This document shows positions 63,650 through 64,000 of a DNA stretch of 64,000 nt, one piece after another; positions within the stretch are counted from its first letter, which is position 1; every line of letters begins with the position of its first letter. This stretch comes from Loxodes magnus (taxonomy: Eukaryota > Ciliophora > Karyorelictea > Loxodida > Loxodidae), in NCBI GenBank assembly GCA_946699065.1, contig CAMPDV010000014.1, positions 1,302,001 through 1,366,000 on the forward strand. Reading direction: 5' to 3'. Under the pieces are notes generated by a model. The model was not told where the DNA came from and made no database searches. It was given only the letters and a program-made list of their open reading frames with translations. The translations under genes were made by a program, and so were the position numbers.

Positions 63650-64000
63650 ACTCTTCCTTGAAAAACTTAGTTAAAATAATAAAATTTGAGTTAATTTTAT
63701 AAGTAGATAAATAAAATAAATCTACTATAAAAGATATTAAACATAATTATATTTAAGTAAAATCAATTAAGAGTGCTTATTGTCATTACCAAATTCTCAA
63801 TATTATTTTGCCCCAATCTTGCTTACTAGGATAGCTTTTAAATTTTTTTGTTTGATGATAAAGAATATTTCAATATTATCAGCAGGATATTTTAACTATG
63901 AAAGATTAAAGTAAGTTACTTTCAGATAAAGAGCAAGATAGAAGAAGATATTTAGTTAGCTAGTAAAATTAGTGCTGTCATCATCAGTAAAATATTATTT

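Noticed and set aside
1..64000. Tetrahymena micronuclear origin (UAR = Gln, AT-rich, repeats)
   Set aside because: Repeated in-frame TGA at Trp positions in intact conserved genes does not fit a code in which UGA is only a stop. I also saw no chromosome breakage sequence (TTTGGTTTA/AACCAACCTC type) or G4T2 repeats.

Overview
This is nuclear DNA of a ciliate with a non-standard genetic code. It is very AT-rich and has long gene-poor stretches. Almost no gene is visible under the standard code, because TAA and TAG are read as glutamine throughout. TGA is also read as tryptophan inside genes: at the Trp positions of kelch repeats, at the conserved Trp of a U-box, in FkbM methyltransferase motifs and in CCHC zinc knuckles. 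TGA still ends several genes at the expected place. UAR = Gln with UGA both Trp and stop is the karyorelict code (Loxodes and relatives); the heterotrich Condylostoma has a similar code. A karyorelict is my best guess, since the DNA is repeat-rich and the genes look uninterrupted by eliminated sequence. I cannot name the species. Two genes (BRF1-like, FkbM) look as if they end at TAG, so UAG may also sometimes be a stop.

Layout. 0-7 kb: AT-rich, with an 8-bp polypurine tandem repeat and a 305-bp SINE-like element. 7.3-8.7 kb: a degenerate zinc-knuckle retroposon. 9.4-17.2 kb: two divergent copies of a RING/B-box/coiled-coil/kelch (TRIM-like) gene; a third lies at 55.9-58.2 kb. 18-23.2 kb: a zinc-knuckle element, two more SINE copies, a kelch gene copy broken by a 1-nt deletion, and a small two-exon candidate gene. 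23.2-26.7 kb: no recognisable gene. 26.7-33.8 kb: a cluster of retroposons, including one young copy with a perfect 16-bp target duplication nested in an older relative, and a separate 478-bp SINE-like element. 34.6-35.6 and 49.2-50.2 kb: two intact copies of the kelch gene. 36-43 kb: moderately GC-richer DNA without recognisable homology. 43.5-44.7 kb: FkbM methyltransferase. 51.2-52.3 kb: BRF1 (RNA polymerase III initiation factor). 63.4-63.6 kb: U-box protein.

The three TRIM-like genes each contain one intron of only 18-19 nt at the same position. Removing it puts all three in frame to the same terminal TGA. This establishes very short spliceosomal introns in this genome and shows that the family grew by DNA duplication, not retroposition.

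The mobile fraction is mainly a family of short elements (nine copies recognised). Each encodes a basic or coiled-coil protein with one CCHC zinc knuckle and no visible reverse transcriptase; the best-preserved copies carry short ATT-rich tails and target-site duplications. They look like ORF1-only non-LTR retroposons. Because nearly every frame is open under this code, frame openness is not evidence of coding here. Calls rest on motifs, cross-copy frame conservation and homology; the rest are marked as candidates.
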